Assembly: GCA_963921825.1 (NCBI GenBank)
Contig: OY997589.1
Coordinates: 18,807,735-18,871,734, forward strand
Source of the DNA: Erodium maritimum
Taxonomy: Eukaryota > Streptophyta > Magnoliopsida > Geraniales > Geraniaceae
Direction of reading: 5' to 3'
Length of the DNA stretch: 64,000 nucleotides
The position numbers and the translations under genes are program-made. The notes beneath the pieces were generated by a model. The model was not told where the DNA came from, searched no databases, and was given only the letters and a program-made list of their open reading frames with translations. Of the stretch, positions 1 to 10,805 are shown piece after piece. The number at the start of each line of letters is the position of its first letter. Position 1 is the first letter of the stretch.

Positions 1-1598
1 CCAGTTCTCCCTGGCAACCTAGGTTGCAGGGGACCGGATCTACAATCAGAACGTCGTCTGGGCGATGATGTTACAGAAGTGGAAGGTGAATGGAATTCAG
101 GTGGAATTCATGTCCCCGGAGGTCACAGGTTATCATTTCACGTCCGCAGAGACGATGGAAAACATCCGCCATAGGGGACCCTGGAGTTTCAAGGGTTTCC
201 TTTTTCTGTTGGAGCCCCTCAGACAATATGTCCCGGCCAATGAGATTAACTTTCGTCATGTGGAGCTTGGTGTCAGGGCGTTAAATATCCCGGTGGGAGC
301 CAGGAACGCATACATCCGCGGCCTCATTGCAGATAGTATTGGCACCCAAGTACTATTGGCTCCGATTCCGTTGGCTCGACGGGAGGACATGTTCTTATGG
401 CTGCGGGTCCGAATGGAGCTGAACCGACCTCTCCGGAGAAGACTACGACTCATATTTCTAGGTACCACATCTTCCGTTGTGATTGACCTGCAATATGAGA
501 GGTTAGCGGATTTTTGTCGCGGGTGTGGAATGTTAACCCACAGAATCACGGGTTGCACGACTCAGTTGCCGGGGATAGGTCGGGAAGAGATCCGGTACGA
601 CCCGTCTACCCTGGTCCCAAGGCAGATGGATGTGGATCGGCTGCTGAGGACGGTCTGGAATACACCCCCCCCCCCCCGGCGACACACCCGACTATTATGT
701 ATCTGCTGAGTGATCCGTCCTTAAATCCGCTGATTCGATCCAGGGAAATTACTATGGGTGAAAGTCTACCCGGCGCAGACATTTCGAAGTCTGACAATCT
801 GGCTAGGGTTACCCCAGGAGGGGAAACCAATGTAATGCAGGAGGGAGGGCATCGAGTCTCTAGAGGACCTTCGGGTTTCACGAAGCTTGACAATCTGGCT
901 AACGTCCACCCTACTGCTGATATTATTGACCGAGCTGAGCCCGGAGCTATTGTAGTGATCCGGGAGGGGAAGGAGAAAGATCCCCTGTGGAAGGAGAAGG
1001 ATCCTCAAGCAGGACTGGGGAAAGGAGGGCCCAGCCGAGGAAAGGGTAAGCTGACTATCCTGAAGACTAGGAGCGGGTCATTGTATGCTCGTCCGCCGGA
1101 GTCGAAGAAGTCGCTGGATGATCCGACCCTCCAACAAGACATCGTGTGGCCGGTCTACCAAAAGGAGGATAGGGAAGAGTAGACGGAGGCACAACAGCCT
1201 CCGATGCAGGAATGACCCGACCCGGTAGGGGTGGGTGGAGTCTTCCTCAGACTATACCTACAGACCCGGGACAGCCAGTGCTATGAGGTCCCGGGCAGCT
1301 TGCAACATCAGCAAAGTATTTTTATCTGTTTTCTTGTTATATGTGTTATCTTTGGAACATTTCATTTCCTATTTGGTTTAGGACCTTTTACTTTATGTCT
1401 CGTTGTTTTGAGACGATGGTAAGGAGTTGTCTTGAGTTTGTGCCCACGATTTCAAATGGGCTATTATTATGGGACCATGAGCGCCGAGCCTGCTACGGTC
1501 GGCTCGGACATACATCGGGAACCCGGGGCGGTCACGCCCCATCCTGTTTGATTACCTATTGGTATTTATGAAAGTCTCCGGTTACCCGTTTAAAAAAA
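1..1598 (+). mobile_element. LINE-type element, 3' part: ORF1 plus 3' tail (tail type C)
   Basis: The unit holds a decayed ORF1 (entry 5-1182), about 140 bases of spacer and a 3' tail at about 1320-1598 that ends in an A-run (1592-1598). The same tail is seen inverted at 6113-6350 and, more diverged, at 56210-56533. A full plant L1-type LINE would have an endonuclease/reverse transcriptase ORF2 between ORF1 and the tail. Here there is no room for one. The 5' end lies outside the window, so the TSD cannot be tested. The element is clearly inactive. Confidence 0.7.
5..1182 (+). pseudogene. LINE ORF1 relic: DUF4283 domain plus CCHC zinc knuckle
   Basis: The frame that is open from 65 to 709 reads as a DUF4283 domain (about 25-460: conserved PWSF motif near residue 40, then the variable NFRHVELGVRALNIP stretch). 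It is followed by a zinc knuckle of spacing CX2CX4HX4C at about 511-555 (C-RG-C, then H, then C). Upstream homology continues left of the first Met but meets a stop at 20-22. Just after the knuckle a run of 13 C (665-677) shifts the frame, and the hydrophilic Gly/Lys-rich C-terminal part continues in the frame that ends at 1182. DUF4283/zf-CCHC_4 proteins in plants are ORF1-type products of LINEs and bind nucleic acid. This copy is broken. Confidence 0.75.
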
Positions 1599-2040
1599 GT
1601 ATAAATTTATGTAATATCATAAATAATAATTTGTAACCTCCTATATGAAATCTTTGAAACAATCGAAATTTTGAACTAAAATTTCATTTTTTTATAAAAT
1701 ATTTATAAAAAATCAGACGTGGACAATTAAAAAAATATGTAATAAAAAAAATAGAGGATAAAGAATTACCAAACTATCCTTTTAGAGTTTTTTCTATTTG
1801 ATTCATGGATAATTGTGACTGAAAATCTATAACTGTAGGATTTCAATATCCAATGGTCTAGATTTAGGTAACAAGTAACGAAATGAGTGTTGGTAACGCT
1901 TGAAAGTACCTATATATATTAGAACGTTAAATGAACGTTTTTATTGATTCAAAAAATGGAAAGGTTGTATAGGTCGTACATACTTGTGAATACTGAATTA
2001 GGATGAGCTACAACTCTGGTGATGGTCGGAGCACTAATCC
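1599..2040. other. AT-rich intergenic stretch, nothing recognised
   Basis: No open frame of note, no repeat pair and no RNA gene is visible between the A-run at 1598 and 2040. Confidence 0.5.
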
Positions 2041-3375
2041 TATATCTAATAACCTAGACAGATCTAAGGAGAGTGCAAGGGGTCGGTCTCTATTCCAACT
2101 GTGTTGAGTACGAATGATCTTGTGAGTTTCCCTCGTCTTGACTTAATCGGTATTGGTGTGTCGCACCAGTCGGCCAAGGAGTGTGGGAAGGAGGAGGTTG
2201 GGAACCAGAGCGTATCTGATTCAGTGGGGTTGGGTGTGGCTCCTCTACGACACCCTAAGGTGCCCTAGACGACTCATGGTGACCCACGAGGCAACTGTCA
2301 TGCCTAGTTCTTGTCCTCTAGGGGCTATCTACCTCTGAAGTGTCTATGAACTCTATAGTGTCTTGGGTGGGGTTCTCGGAACCATCCATCTTTAGAGAGG
2401 AGAAGTACCACTGAGGCTCCACCGGTCCCTAGACGTGGGGGGGGGGGGGGGGGGGGTGGAGGCTCTGTGGTCTTAAAGGGGATGAATACCAACGGGGTTT
2501 TTATCGACGTGCCCTATGGGTCGGCTCTAGAGGCTACTCGGTCCATTGATCGTGTTGTCTCTCAACTTCGGGATATGGGTTGTTCCCAAGCTTCGTGTAT
2601 TGGTAGGGACGGGTATCTAGTGTCACTTAGAGTCGCAACAACATCATCGTCGTCAGTGGTGCCCGGTCAGGATCATGATCCTCTAAACCAATTGTAGTAG
2701 GCTAAAAAAGTGTATTCATAGTGATGGATTGGCCATCATCGGTAGGAAGCATTAGAGGAGGTTCAACGGTATTGAGCAGCCCGTGATCTCGGATCTAACG
2801 TCTGATCTCTTATTCTGTCGTAGTAGACAAGGACTCGGTCTTACCAAGATCATGTCCTGTGACTGGGAGGACGGTGGTACGGATGGGATGGGATCATAGT
2901 CATCGGGCGTGCCCTGATCTAAACCAGGTTCCTTATGTCCACATCGACATGATTGGAGATTTACTGGGGATCGAGCTCTTCTATGGGGACCCCCACAATT
3001 TGACGGTGTGGTGGTTGGATTTGTGGTTCTGATCGGGTAGGATGGATGGCTGGATGGGGATACACCATTTCATGTGGCAAGAAGCGGCAGTCAGTAGAGA
3101 GGGTGTCAGATCCATCCCGTGAGATGATCTAGGATTGTCAATGGGCTGATCGGGTCGTGGTTTGGCGCCCAAACCGGTAGACGGGAAGTTGGGGAAGGTG
3201 TTGGTGAACGTGGTGATCTAGCATTCATAAAGGCTGTCTGATTGAGGAGAAGAGACGACTCAAGAGTGATCGGTGAAGACAAAACTAGATTGAAGAGGAA
3301 TGAGTGTTTTTGAAAATTTGAGGGGAAACCAAAAGCGGTACAATTAGGAAAATTATGTTTGTATGATTAAATATA
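2041..3375. other. Unassigned, probably decayed retroposon DNA with a 20-base G run
   Basis: Base composition is higher in GC than the flanks and short frames occur on both strands (for example 2467-2697 +), but none matches a family I know. A pure G run of 20 sits at 2437-2456. Similar C/G runs occur inside the LINE-type units elsewhere in the window, which is the only hint that this is also retroposon-derived. Confidence 0.35.
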
Positions 3376-3389
3376 TTTAAGTAAGTATT

Positions 3390-4225
3390 TTTGTAGAACA
3401 AAGAAACACTTTTATTACCACGAAAAGGAGTTATTACATGTTTGATCATGTACTAGGTCTAACAATAACTCAACAAAAATAGAACGTCTAAGACGGTCTT
3501 GATGAAAGTAGAAGACTGTAATGAAAAGGTGCTGCAAAACACTGCTCAAGGCGTGGCCGAATCGCAACTCATTCCCCTGAAGAGGACCCATATAGTCTGG
3601 TTGAAAACCGAACTTGTGTTGTGCAGTAGTGAAGGAAAGACTGGCTTTTCTCAGGGATCCCTTCCAGTAATCATCCCTGAAGCCCTTGGTTATCAAAATA
3701 AAAAGACCCTCTCGATTAACCAGATCCATATTCGAGAGAGGGGTCGAGGAGAGTGCGGTGGAGGAGGATGCGTCGGTGGCTGTTTCAGAGACGGTGGCAG
3801 CGACTTTAAAGTCGACGACGTCGAATTCAGAGGCGACTTTAGAGGCAGCGACGACGGATTCAGAGACGTCGGCAACTTTAGAGATTGCTTTGAGGTCGAT
3901 TGACATCGAGGTGAGCCAGACAACAACCATTGGACTTTTAGAGGGGGGACTGAACAAAGTCGGGAGACGCTTCGTTGGTGGTGGGAGGGAGCCAATACCG
4001 CGGTGGCTAGTGGCGACTCAAAAGGAGAAGCTCTAACGAAAAAATCTTCACATGACCCATAAAGAATGTACGAGAGAGATGATATAAGGAAGAGAAAAGT
4101 ATAACCATGCCATAGAGCATGACAAAGGTCATGGCCACAGCCATGACAAAAATCATGATCATAATCATGACTTTTCTCTTACGACGGTAAAGAGTTATAG
4201 GCTAGGGTTTTTTAATTTTGTAATT
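3390..4225 (-). mobile_element. Chimeric non-autonomous retroposon 1 (head H + LINE tail A)
   Basis: The unit is bracketed by an exact 14-base direct repeat, tttaagtaagtatt, at 3376-3389 and 4226-4239. This is a typical LINE-style target-site duplication. Reading on the minus strand, the head (about 4205-3695) matches the head of the unit at 54129-55097. It includes a CATGAC/GTCATGG-rich block (4105-4170) and a short frame with the motif MVVVWLTS. The tail (about 3690-3390) matches the 3' tail of the DUF4283 element at 53811-54087 and ends in a short A-run on the minus strand (T-run at 3388-3393). An open frame of 180 codons spans head and tail (3957-3415). No catalytic domain is present. It must have been mobilised in trans. 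Confidence 0.8.
3415..3957 (-). CDS. Unknown 180-aa frame in chimeric retroposon 1
   Basis: Not a family I recognise. The N-terminal part (MVVVWLTS, then Val/Ala/Ser-rich repeats such as KVADVSE and KVASEFD) corresponds to the frame at 54304-54594 in the sister unit. The C-terminal ~75 residues (from about KGSLRKAS onward) correspond to residues in the frame 53690-54040 of the DUF4283 element. The frame therefore crosses the head/tail junction. It may be a chance open frame in a non-coding retroposon. Its conservation across two copies is only partial. Confidence 0.3.
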   Translation of the reverse strand: MFSPPSKSPMVVVWLTSMSIDLKAISKVADVSESVVAASKVASEFDVVDFKVAATVSETATDASSSTALSSTPLSNMDLVNREGLFILITKGFRDDYWKGSLRKASLSFTTAQHKFGFQPDYMGPLQGNELRFGHALSSVLQHLFITVFYFHQDRLRRSIFVELLLDLVHDQTCNNSFSW

Positions 4226-4280
4226 TTTAAGTAAGTATTAATTATATCTCTACAATAATTGATTAATCTGTTTTTTCTTC

Positions 4281-6080
4281 TTTTTTTGAGCGAAATGTGC
4301 AGATTTCATTAATTAAATTTTGGAATGACAATAAAGTGCATCAGAGACTCTCTGACCACGAAGAACAGGGCAAGAACATTTAACAATGTTCGTTTTTCTT
4401 TTCCAAGTAGAACTGTCCACGACAGTGTTGAGTTGGCGCCCCATGAGCAAAGACAGAATATGGGTGGGGGGAACGGGATATCGGAGATCTAGAGGGACCT
4501 GGACGGTAATGTTGATGGTGGGAGGCAATGCATCGTCTTGGGACCCCTCCCAGGGCCAGTCCCCGATGCTATGTTGATGTCTCATCCCTCCCGGCGGGGC
4601 CTCTTCCCCACTCGTGGTGAGCTCTCCCATGTTGCGCTAGGCGCAGCCCTCCCCATAACTTCTGTAGCCTCCCCCGGTCGATCCCCGGGCGTTGGAACCT
4701 CAACATGGCGCGCCTCAACCAGGGCGCGTCCTCTACCTCCGAACCCCCCAGTCCAGGATAACCGAGCGGTAGCAATCGAATCAGCAGAGAGTTGACCCCG
4801 TCGCAACCCCCCGACCATCCCTTGTGCCAACGGGCCCGAGAGAGAGGTGGAGGACCACCTAGAGCGGCCTAGCTCGGCCTGCAAGATAGTATCCCGGTTG
4901 GAAATCCGGGGACCCATGTTACGTAACGGGTCCATTGTTATGTCGGCTTCCTCATAACGAGATGACCTAGCATTAGGTAACAGGTCCATTGTCAATGGTT
5001 GCAATCCCCCAGCTCCTAGATAACCACCGCGGTCGATACATGCTCCCCTCATAGCCGCCAGATGTGGACGATGTTGTCGAGGGCGGTGGCCACCAGTCGT
5101 AGCATACTACAGCAACCCTCTTTTGTACGTCGGTAAGGTCTGAACCCTAACAGGCTCCCCTCGGGAACGTGGGTCAGCATCCGGTATCCACTCCCTCTTT
5201 CGTTTTCACATCCACTATCGGGAGACCCTAGTTTAGGACGTCTCCACCATGTTCCACCACATCTCGGCCCGAACACAAGTCCACCCCCAAGTACGGGTTT
5301 TCATCGACGTGACCGAGACAGCCGTCGAGACCTCCGTAACGTCCCGGACCAGCCCCACCGGAAGTCGATGGGGCTGAGAGTGCAGCAATCCTGGCTGAGA
5401 CGAATCCCTAATCTGAGCAGGCGGTCCCCTATGCACTAGAGTAAGGTCTTGGCGTTAATGGGTCCCAATAGACGAGGTAGGGTTCGGGACACGGGGTGAG
5501 GGCATGTAGCGTGTAGCCGAAGCCACCGAGACCCGCCGCACCCAGGTGCACCTTTCCTAATACCAGCGACGAGAAAACGCCCTAGAGGAGTCGGGGGACA
5601 GTCCTCGTGGCCCGTAGAAGCCCAGCGATTCCCTCGCAGCCGAAGCCGGGGTCTCAGCACCCATCGAAGGAGAAGGCCAGGCCGAAATCAGGGAGAGTGA
5701 GGAGGGATGGGGGGGGGGGGTGGTAGAGTGGCTCGCATACCGGACTGCGGGATAGCATGCGAGATTGGTAAGAGAGGACGAGGGGAGATGGCGATCGTAG
5801 TATGAGTCGCCGGAGGCACAAGAGGAGCGGAGAGGGGGAGAGACGCAGAAGGTTGTGGAAACGCCACCCACTCCCACCCGTAGTTAAACCCCGAACCAGA
5901 CGTGGTCTACGAGGTCAACTAGATGGGGTACGTGAATACCGGGATGGCGAACCTGATAGGGCCAGACGGCGCGACAACAACAACAGTCTGGAGCTCCATA
6001 ACGACGACATACAGACTAGGACTAGGATTCTTCTCTAAAGGTCGAGAGGGCAATACCATAATCAAGTTGTTAATATTTCC
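4281..6080 (-). mobile_element. Probable LINE-type relic with tail type B
   Basis: On the minus strand the 3' end is clear: a tail at about 4630-4288 ends in GCACATTTCGCTC followed by an A-run (T-run 4281-4287 on +). The tail contains the motif DWPWEGS, also found in the retroposon at 54129-55097. The frame 5052-4582 (-) has the hydrophilic Gly/Arg-rich look of a LINE ORF1 C-terminus, but I see no DUF4283 or knuckle. The 5' end is uncertain. A low-complexity match (tgttttttcttc near 4270 and 6082) could be a TSD. A 12-base G run lies at 5709-5720. Confidence 0.45.
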
Positions 6081-6112
6081 TTGTTTTTTCTTTCTTTTTT
6101 ATAAGTCTTCCT

Positions 6113-6980
6113 TTTTTTTTGAAACGGGTAACCGGAGACTTTCATTAATACCAATTGGTAATCAAACAGGATGAGGCGTGACCGCCCCGGGTTCTAGATG
6201 TATGTCCGGGCCGACCGTAGCAAGTCCGATGCTCATGGGCCCATAATAATAGCCCACTTGAAATCGTGGGCACAAACTCAAGACAACTCCTTACCAACGT
6301 CTCAAAACAGCAAGACTTGAAATGAAAAGTCCTAATCAACATAAGCAACAGTGTTTAACCAACAATTTATTCGACCTAAAACATGATAAAAAATTAGCAC
6401 ACGATCGAAAGAGCAAACTACCAAATCTGCCCAGTTCTTCTAGGCCCCGTGCCATTGGAGCGATCTGGTATCGTCAATTCTTCGTCTTGATTCGCCCGGG
6501 TCTTTCGAAGGAGTGCAGGAGACGGGAGCAACGATTCGATCCGCAACGGTTTGTTCGGGATCGAGGGTCCCGACTTCGGGTGCCGTGGAGTCAGACCCCG
6601 GCCTATTGTCCTTCCTCCCGGATCCATCGAGGGAGCGGACCCATGCCGGCGAGAGGTGGCCCTGGGGCGGGAGGCCGCTGCAGATGGAGGACGACGCATG
6701 GAGCCCGTATCCCGGAGAACGGCGGCAGGAGGTCCACGGTGGCTATTGAAGGGTGCATCGAATCGCGAGCGGTGGGGAGGAAAGCCAGATCGGAATCGAG
6801 AAGAGGAGCAGGCTTGAGCAGTAGAGAACCGGTGGGGAAGATACTGAGGATGAGGAGGACGACGGCGTGGCTTGCGGGCGTGAGTGACGGCGGCGACAAT
6901 AGTAAACCCTAAGTAGGGTGGAATGGAACATCACCTGTAAGCAGTGGAGTGCTTGGAAGCAGAGACGACATAGGAGTGTT
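6113..6980 (-). mobile_element. Short non-autonomous retroposon with tail type C
   Basis: The unit is bracketed by an 18-base direct repeat with one mismatch, tttttt(a/g)taagtcttcct, at 6095-6112 and 6981-6998. On the minus strand a GC-rich head (about 6960-6400) is followed by a ~240-base tail (6345-6113) nearly identical to the LINE tail at 1330-1598 and ending in an A-run. Frames in the head (6899-6603 -, 6322-6912 +) are not a known protein. The unit is too short for a reverse transcriptase and was presumably moved by a LINE sharing the tail. It ends about 140 bases upstream of the NRAMP TATA box. Confidence 0.8.
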
Positions 6981-7138
6981 TTTTTTGTAAGTCTTCCTAG
7001 TTGCGCGTGAAAACATCTTTTTGCTGATTTAAGCACATTTAATTCAAATGTGGGCCAGGTCCCTTGGAGATCGAGGTAGGGTCCTTTTTGTCATAGCAGT
7101 ACAAAAGGTATGGATTTACGATGAACCCATAACCCCCT

Positions 7139-7146
7139 TATATAAA
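7139..7146 (+). promoter_or_regulatory. TATA box of the NRAMP gene
   Basis: TATATAAA lies 77 bases before the ATG at 7223, the right distance for a plant core promoter with a short 5' UTR. The sequence between it and the retroposon TSD at 6998 is ordinary intergenic DNA. Confidence 0.6.
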
Positions 7147-7222
7147 TGGGTCAGAAAATGCAGGGGACTGAAGTGGTAGTTAATTTTTTGTTTCTTCCCT
7201 AACCTCCCAAGTACTCACAAAC

Positions 7223-9520
7223 ATGCCACCGCAGGACTACGACCAGCCACTACTCGCCGGCTCCGGCTCCGACCCGTACCAGGAAACCGCGTACGACGCC
7301 TCCGACAAGGTGCACATAATCGGAATCGACGAATCCGATTCAGATAGCGTCGTTCCGCCCTTCTCGTGGAGGAAGCTCTGGCTCTTCACGGGACCTGGAT
7401 TCCTCATGAGCATCGCGTTCCTCGATCCCGGAAACTTGGAGGGGGACCTCCAGTCGGGGGCGATTGCAGGCTACTCGCTGCTGTGGCTGCTGCTGTGGGC
7501 CACGGCGATGGGGCTTCTGGTGCAGCTCCTCTCGGCGAGGCTCGGGGTGGCCACGGGGCGGCACCTGGCCGAGCTGTGCCGGGAAGAGTACCCGACCTGG
7601 GCTGGGATGGTGCTTTGGGCCATGGCGGAGCTGGCCCTGATCGGGGCCGATATTCAAGAGGTTATTGGGAGTGCGATTGCTCTCAAGATTCTGAGTAATG
7701 GCTTCTTGCCTCTCTGGGCTGGTGTCACCATCACTGCTCTTGATTGGTATAATTATAGTCTTAATTTCCTTTTTTATGCATTTTGGTTCAGTAATTTTTG
7801 CTACGGGTCCATTTTTAGTTTTGGTGTCACTTTTGGCTTAAAATTTCATCAAAATTAAGTAATATAGATCATTGTCCTATGTCTCCTTCAAGCAATTTTA
7901 TGTCATTTGATTGATTATATACTCAGTGTCTTAAAGGATAATCTGTATTTCCCGCTGCAAATAGTGTTAAGAAAGGAACATCTAGATCAAATTCTTAATT
8001 AGTGTTTGTGTTCTATTTGCATGGTGTTTCTCAGAAAAAACGAAGAACCCTCATCCACGTTATGTTAGAATTTTGTGTTGAATAATGCGATGTTTTGCTA
8101 TGTCCTAAGTTTCAAATCTAAGTTTTTATGTCTTTTGACTGCCTTGTCACAGTTTTGTTTTCCTGTTTCTTGAGAACTACGGGGTGCGAAAATTGGAAGC
8201 TGTTTTTGCTGTCCTAATTGCAACCATGGGACTTTCATTTGCATGGATGTTTGGTGAAACAAAGCCTAATGGCATGCAACTTCTTGTTGGTATGTCATTT
8301 TCCCTTCATTGAAACCATGTTCTATGTATTTTTTTTTAAATATATATAGCTTTGCATCTAATACATACTCTAATCCGCTTCCCTTGTAGGTATCTTGGTC
8401 CCGAAACTTAGCTCTAAAACAATAAAGCAGGCTGTGGGAGTTGTGGGTTGCATCATCATGCCTCACAATGTGTTCTTGCATTCTGCCCTTGTACAGTCAA
8501 GGGAAGTTGACCATAGAAAGAAAGGCAGAGTCCAAGAAGCCCTCAATTACTACTCCATAGAGTCTACTGTAGCACTTATCATCTCCTTCATCATCAACCT
8601 CTTTGTCACAACCGTATTTGCAAAGGGGTTTTACAATACAGAAATAGCCAATAGTATAGGCCTTGTAAATGCTGGTCAGTATCTTCAAGAGAAGTATGGA
8701 GGCGGATTCTTCCCCATTTTATACATATGGGGTATTGGGTTATTAGCTGCTGGGCAAAGTAGCACCATCACAGGCACTTATGCGGGGCAATTTATCATGG
8801 GAGGGTTTCTCAACTTGAGATTGAAAAAATGGCTGAGGGCTTTGATCACTCGAAGCTGTGCCATTGTTCCAACTTTGATTGTTGCTCTTGCTTTTGAGGC
8901 CTCTGAGGACTCACTAGATGTGTTGAATGAGTGGCTCAATGTGCTTCAGTCCGTTCAGATCCCGTTTGCGCTTATTCCCCTTCTTTGTTTGGTTTCCAGG
9001 GAGCAAATCATGGGAGTGTTTAAGATTGGCCCCGTTCTCAAGGTATGTTTTGACTTCTTCCTAAAGGAACCGTGGGTAATTTTTAGCCCTTAATGTAAGG
9101 GATAACCCTATTTACCAACAATATGTACTATACTGCCTATACAAACACTTGACAATACAAAGTTTTACGTTCGTTTCTGCAACAAAAAGTGAGCTGCAGT
9201 CAATGGTTGCAAAGGCCGTGATATAATATAGAGTTGGTAAATGGAGTTATTCCTTATAATAATTTCTGAATTTGCTTACCTTTGTTTGTTGCAATTTTGA
9301 TTTATAGGTGGTGGCTTGGCTGGTAGCTGGGTTGGTGATAGTGATCAATGGGTATCTTTTGGTGGACTTTTTCTCCTCTGAAGTGAAAGGTGCCTTGTTT
9401 GCTACTGTGGTGTGTGGCCTCACTGCTGCATACATAGCATTCATAGCTTACCTTGTTTTTCGCGGCATTTCCTTTAGAAATTTGTTAACGACAAAGAAAT
9501 CAGGTGATATGGTCAACTGA
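7223..9520 (+). CDS. NRAMP3: NRAMP divalent-metal transporter, vacuolar NRAMP3/4 type
   Basis: Four exons, 7223-7746, 8153-8289, 8390-9042 and 9308-9520, join in frame over GT..AG introns to give 508 residues, the usual length for the Arabidopsis NRAMP3/4 group. Metal-binding motifs are intact: DPGN at residues 68-71 in TM1 and MPH at 244-246 in TM6. The consensus transport segment around [13 protein letters not shown] is also present. The N-terminal tail carries a di-leucine (DQPLL) of the kind that directs NRAMP3/4 to the tonoplast. Members export Fe2+ and Mn2+ from the vacuole, for example during seed germination, using the proton gradient. The start is the first Met of the long frame and follows a TATA box by 77 bases. 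The frame running on past 7746 (to 7858) is intron read-through. Vacuolar location is inferred from subgroup and di-leucine, not proven. Confidence 0.95.
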
Positions 9521-9691
9521 GTAGTTACAGTCCAATCCATTGCCTGCATCAGTTGGCATTTCTTCTAACAAATTGGGCAGGAATTGTTTATAGCTTTAAC
9601 ATAACCTTCACTTCCTTAGGCTCAGTTGGGAGGAACTAGTAGTTCTAGTTTGTACATAATGCAATGCAAGTCACTGGCTAGACTGTGCGTG

Positions 9692-9775
9692 CTAGTTCTA
9701 GTTCTAGTTCTAGTTCTATTTCTATTTCTATTTCTAGTTCTAGTTCTAGTTCTAGTTCTAGTTCTAGTTCTAGTT
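9692..9775 (+). repeat. Hexanucleotide microsatellite (CTAGTT)14 in the NRAMP 3' UTR
   Basis: Fourteen units of CTAGTT, with G-to-T variants (CTATTT) in the middle, lie between the stop at 9520 and the AATAAA at 9811. They should be transcribed in the 3' UTR. Confidence 0.85.
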
Positions 9776-9810
9776 GTGTATTATATATTCTGTTGTACAC
9801 AGAATTCTTA

Positions 9811-9816
9811 AATAAA
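9811..9816 (+). terminator. Polyadenylation signal of NRAMP
   Basis: AATAAA lies 290 bases after the NRAMP stop codon, followed by T-rich and GT-rich DNA. It is the first canonical signal on this strand. Confidence 0.5.
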
Positions 9817-9995
9817 GCAGCAGGAAGAAGCTCTTTGAAACTTCAAAGCGCATGTTGCAGTATATGTATTGGAACTTAATTTGGGATTGAATATAGCAAT
9901 GTATTTGTTCAACTTGGAACATGCATAAGGAATTTACACGAGTCTTGATTGCAAGTCAGGTAAATATGTGATTAGTGAAAGCTGATTACCGTTAA

Positions 9996-10358
9996 GGGTA
10001 AAATACGTTGACATATCTTGGTACTATACGCGATTAACGGATAAATACCCCAAAATTATTTCGTAACGAAAACATATTCCGAACTAAGACTTGGTACAAC
10101 ATTCCCCTTCCATCCATTTTCAGGGTTAGATTTTTTAGGTTTGGAGAGAGATTTAGGGTTGAAGTTGGTTTTAGATTGTAACACTATGGATAGTTTCGGA
10201 ATTTCTGAAAAAATGAACAATAAATAGACGGGAAAATGGATGAAATAGGGGATGTTGTTACTTAGTGTTAGTTCGGAGCATGTTTTTGTTACAAAATAAC
10301 TTCGGGGTATTTATCCGTTAAACGCGTATATTACGGAGTATGTCAACGTAATTTACCC
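9996..10358. mobile_element. Mutator-type MITE, 363 bp
   Basis: Long terminal inverted repeats (>100 bases, beginning GGGTAAAWTACGTTGACAT) face each other. An exact 9-base TSD, taccgttaa, lies at 9987-9995 and 10359-10367. A 9-base TSD with long TIRs is the mark of Mutator-like elements. It has no coding capacity. Confidence 0.85.
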
Positions 10359-10805
10359 TACCGTTAATAGTTGTCTTCTGTAGGTTTTGATTGGACCCTG
10401 CATCGATACTTGGTGGTACTTCACAAAATTGGCAAATGCTTTGAACCACGGGCACAACCGACCTTTATAACGATAGGAACGCCCCAAAAAAAATTTGTTA
10501 GTGAAAAATATAAAATAATATTAATATCTCATCAAAATATAATAAAGACTATCTATTTAATCTCGGGGTCAAGTTTTCAAATGTCAAAAGTCTTGTAAAA
10601 CATTTTTTATACATATTTTTTTGTAGACGTATTTTATTGAGCAAACGTTCTATAAGAAAATAGAACGACGCAAGAAAATGATCCTCAAAGTAAGGACCTT
10701 TTCTCTAAACATAAAACAAGAAAGAAAAGTAGTTGTCAATCCTCAAGCTACTGCCCTCTTTGCGTGCTTCGTACTCGAGTTCAAGCACCAACCTGAGTCC
10801 CTCAA

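Noticed and set aside
2153-2697. Frames 2153-2338 and 2467-2697 as genes
   Set aside because: No recognisable domain, next to a 20-base G run. Better explained as decayed repeat DNA.
4266-6100. TSD tgttttttcttc for the minus-strand element
   Set aside because: The match is low complexity (T/C only), so it was not used as firm evidence of boundaries.
6322-6912. 196-codon Arg-rich plus-strand frame upstream of NRAMP
   Set aside because: It lies inside the TSD-bracketed retroposon and opposite to it. High GC leaves all frames open and there is no family match.
7340-7698. Frames on both strands inside NRAMP exon 1
   Set aside because: GC-rich shadows of the NRAMP coding frame.
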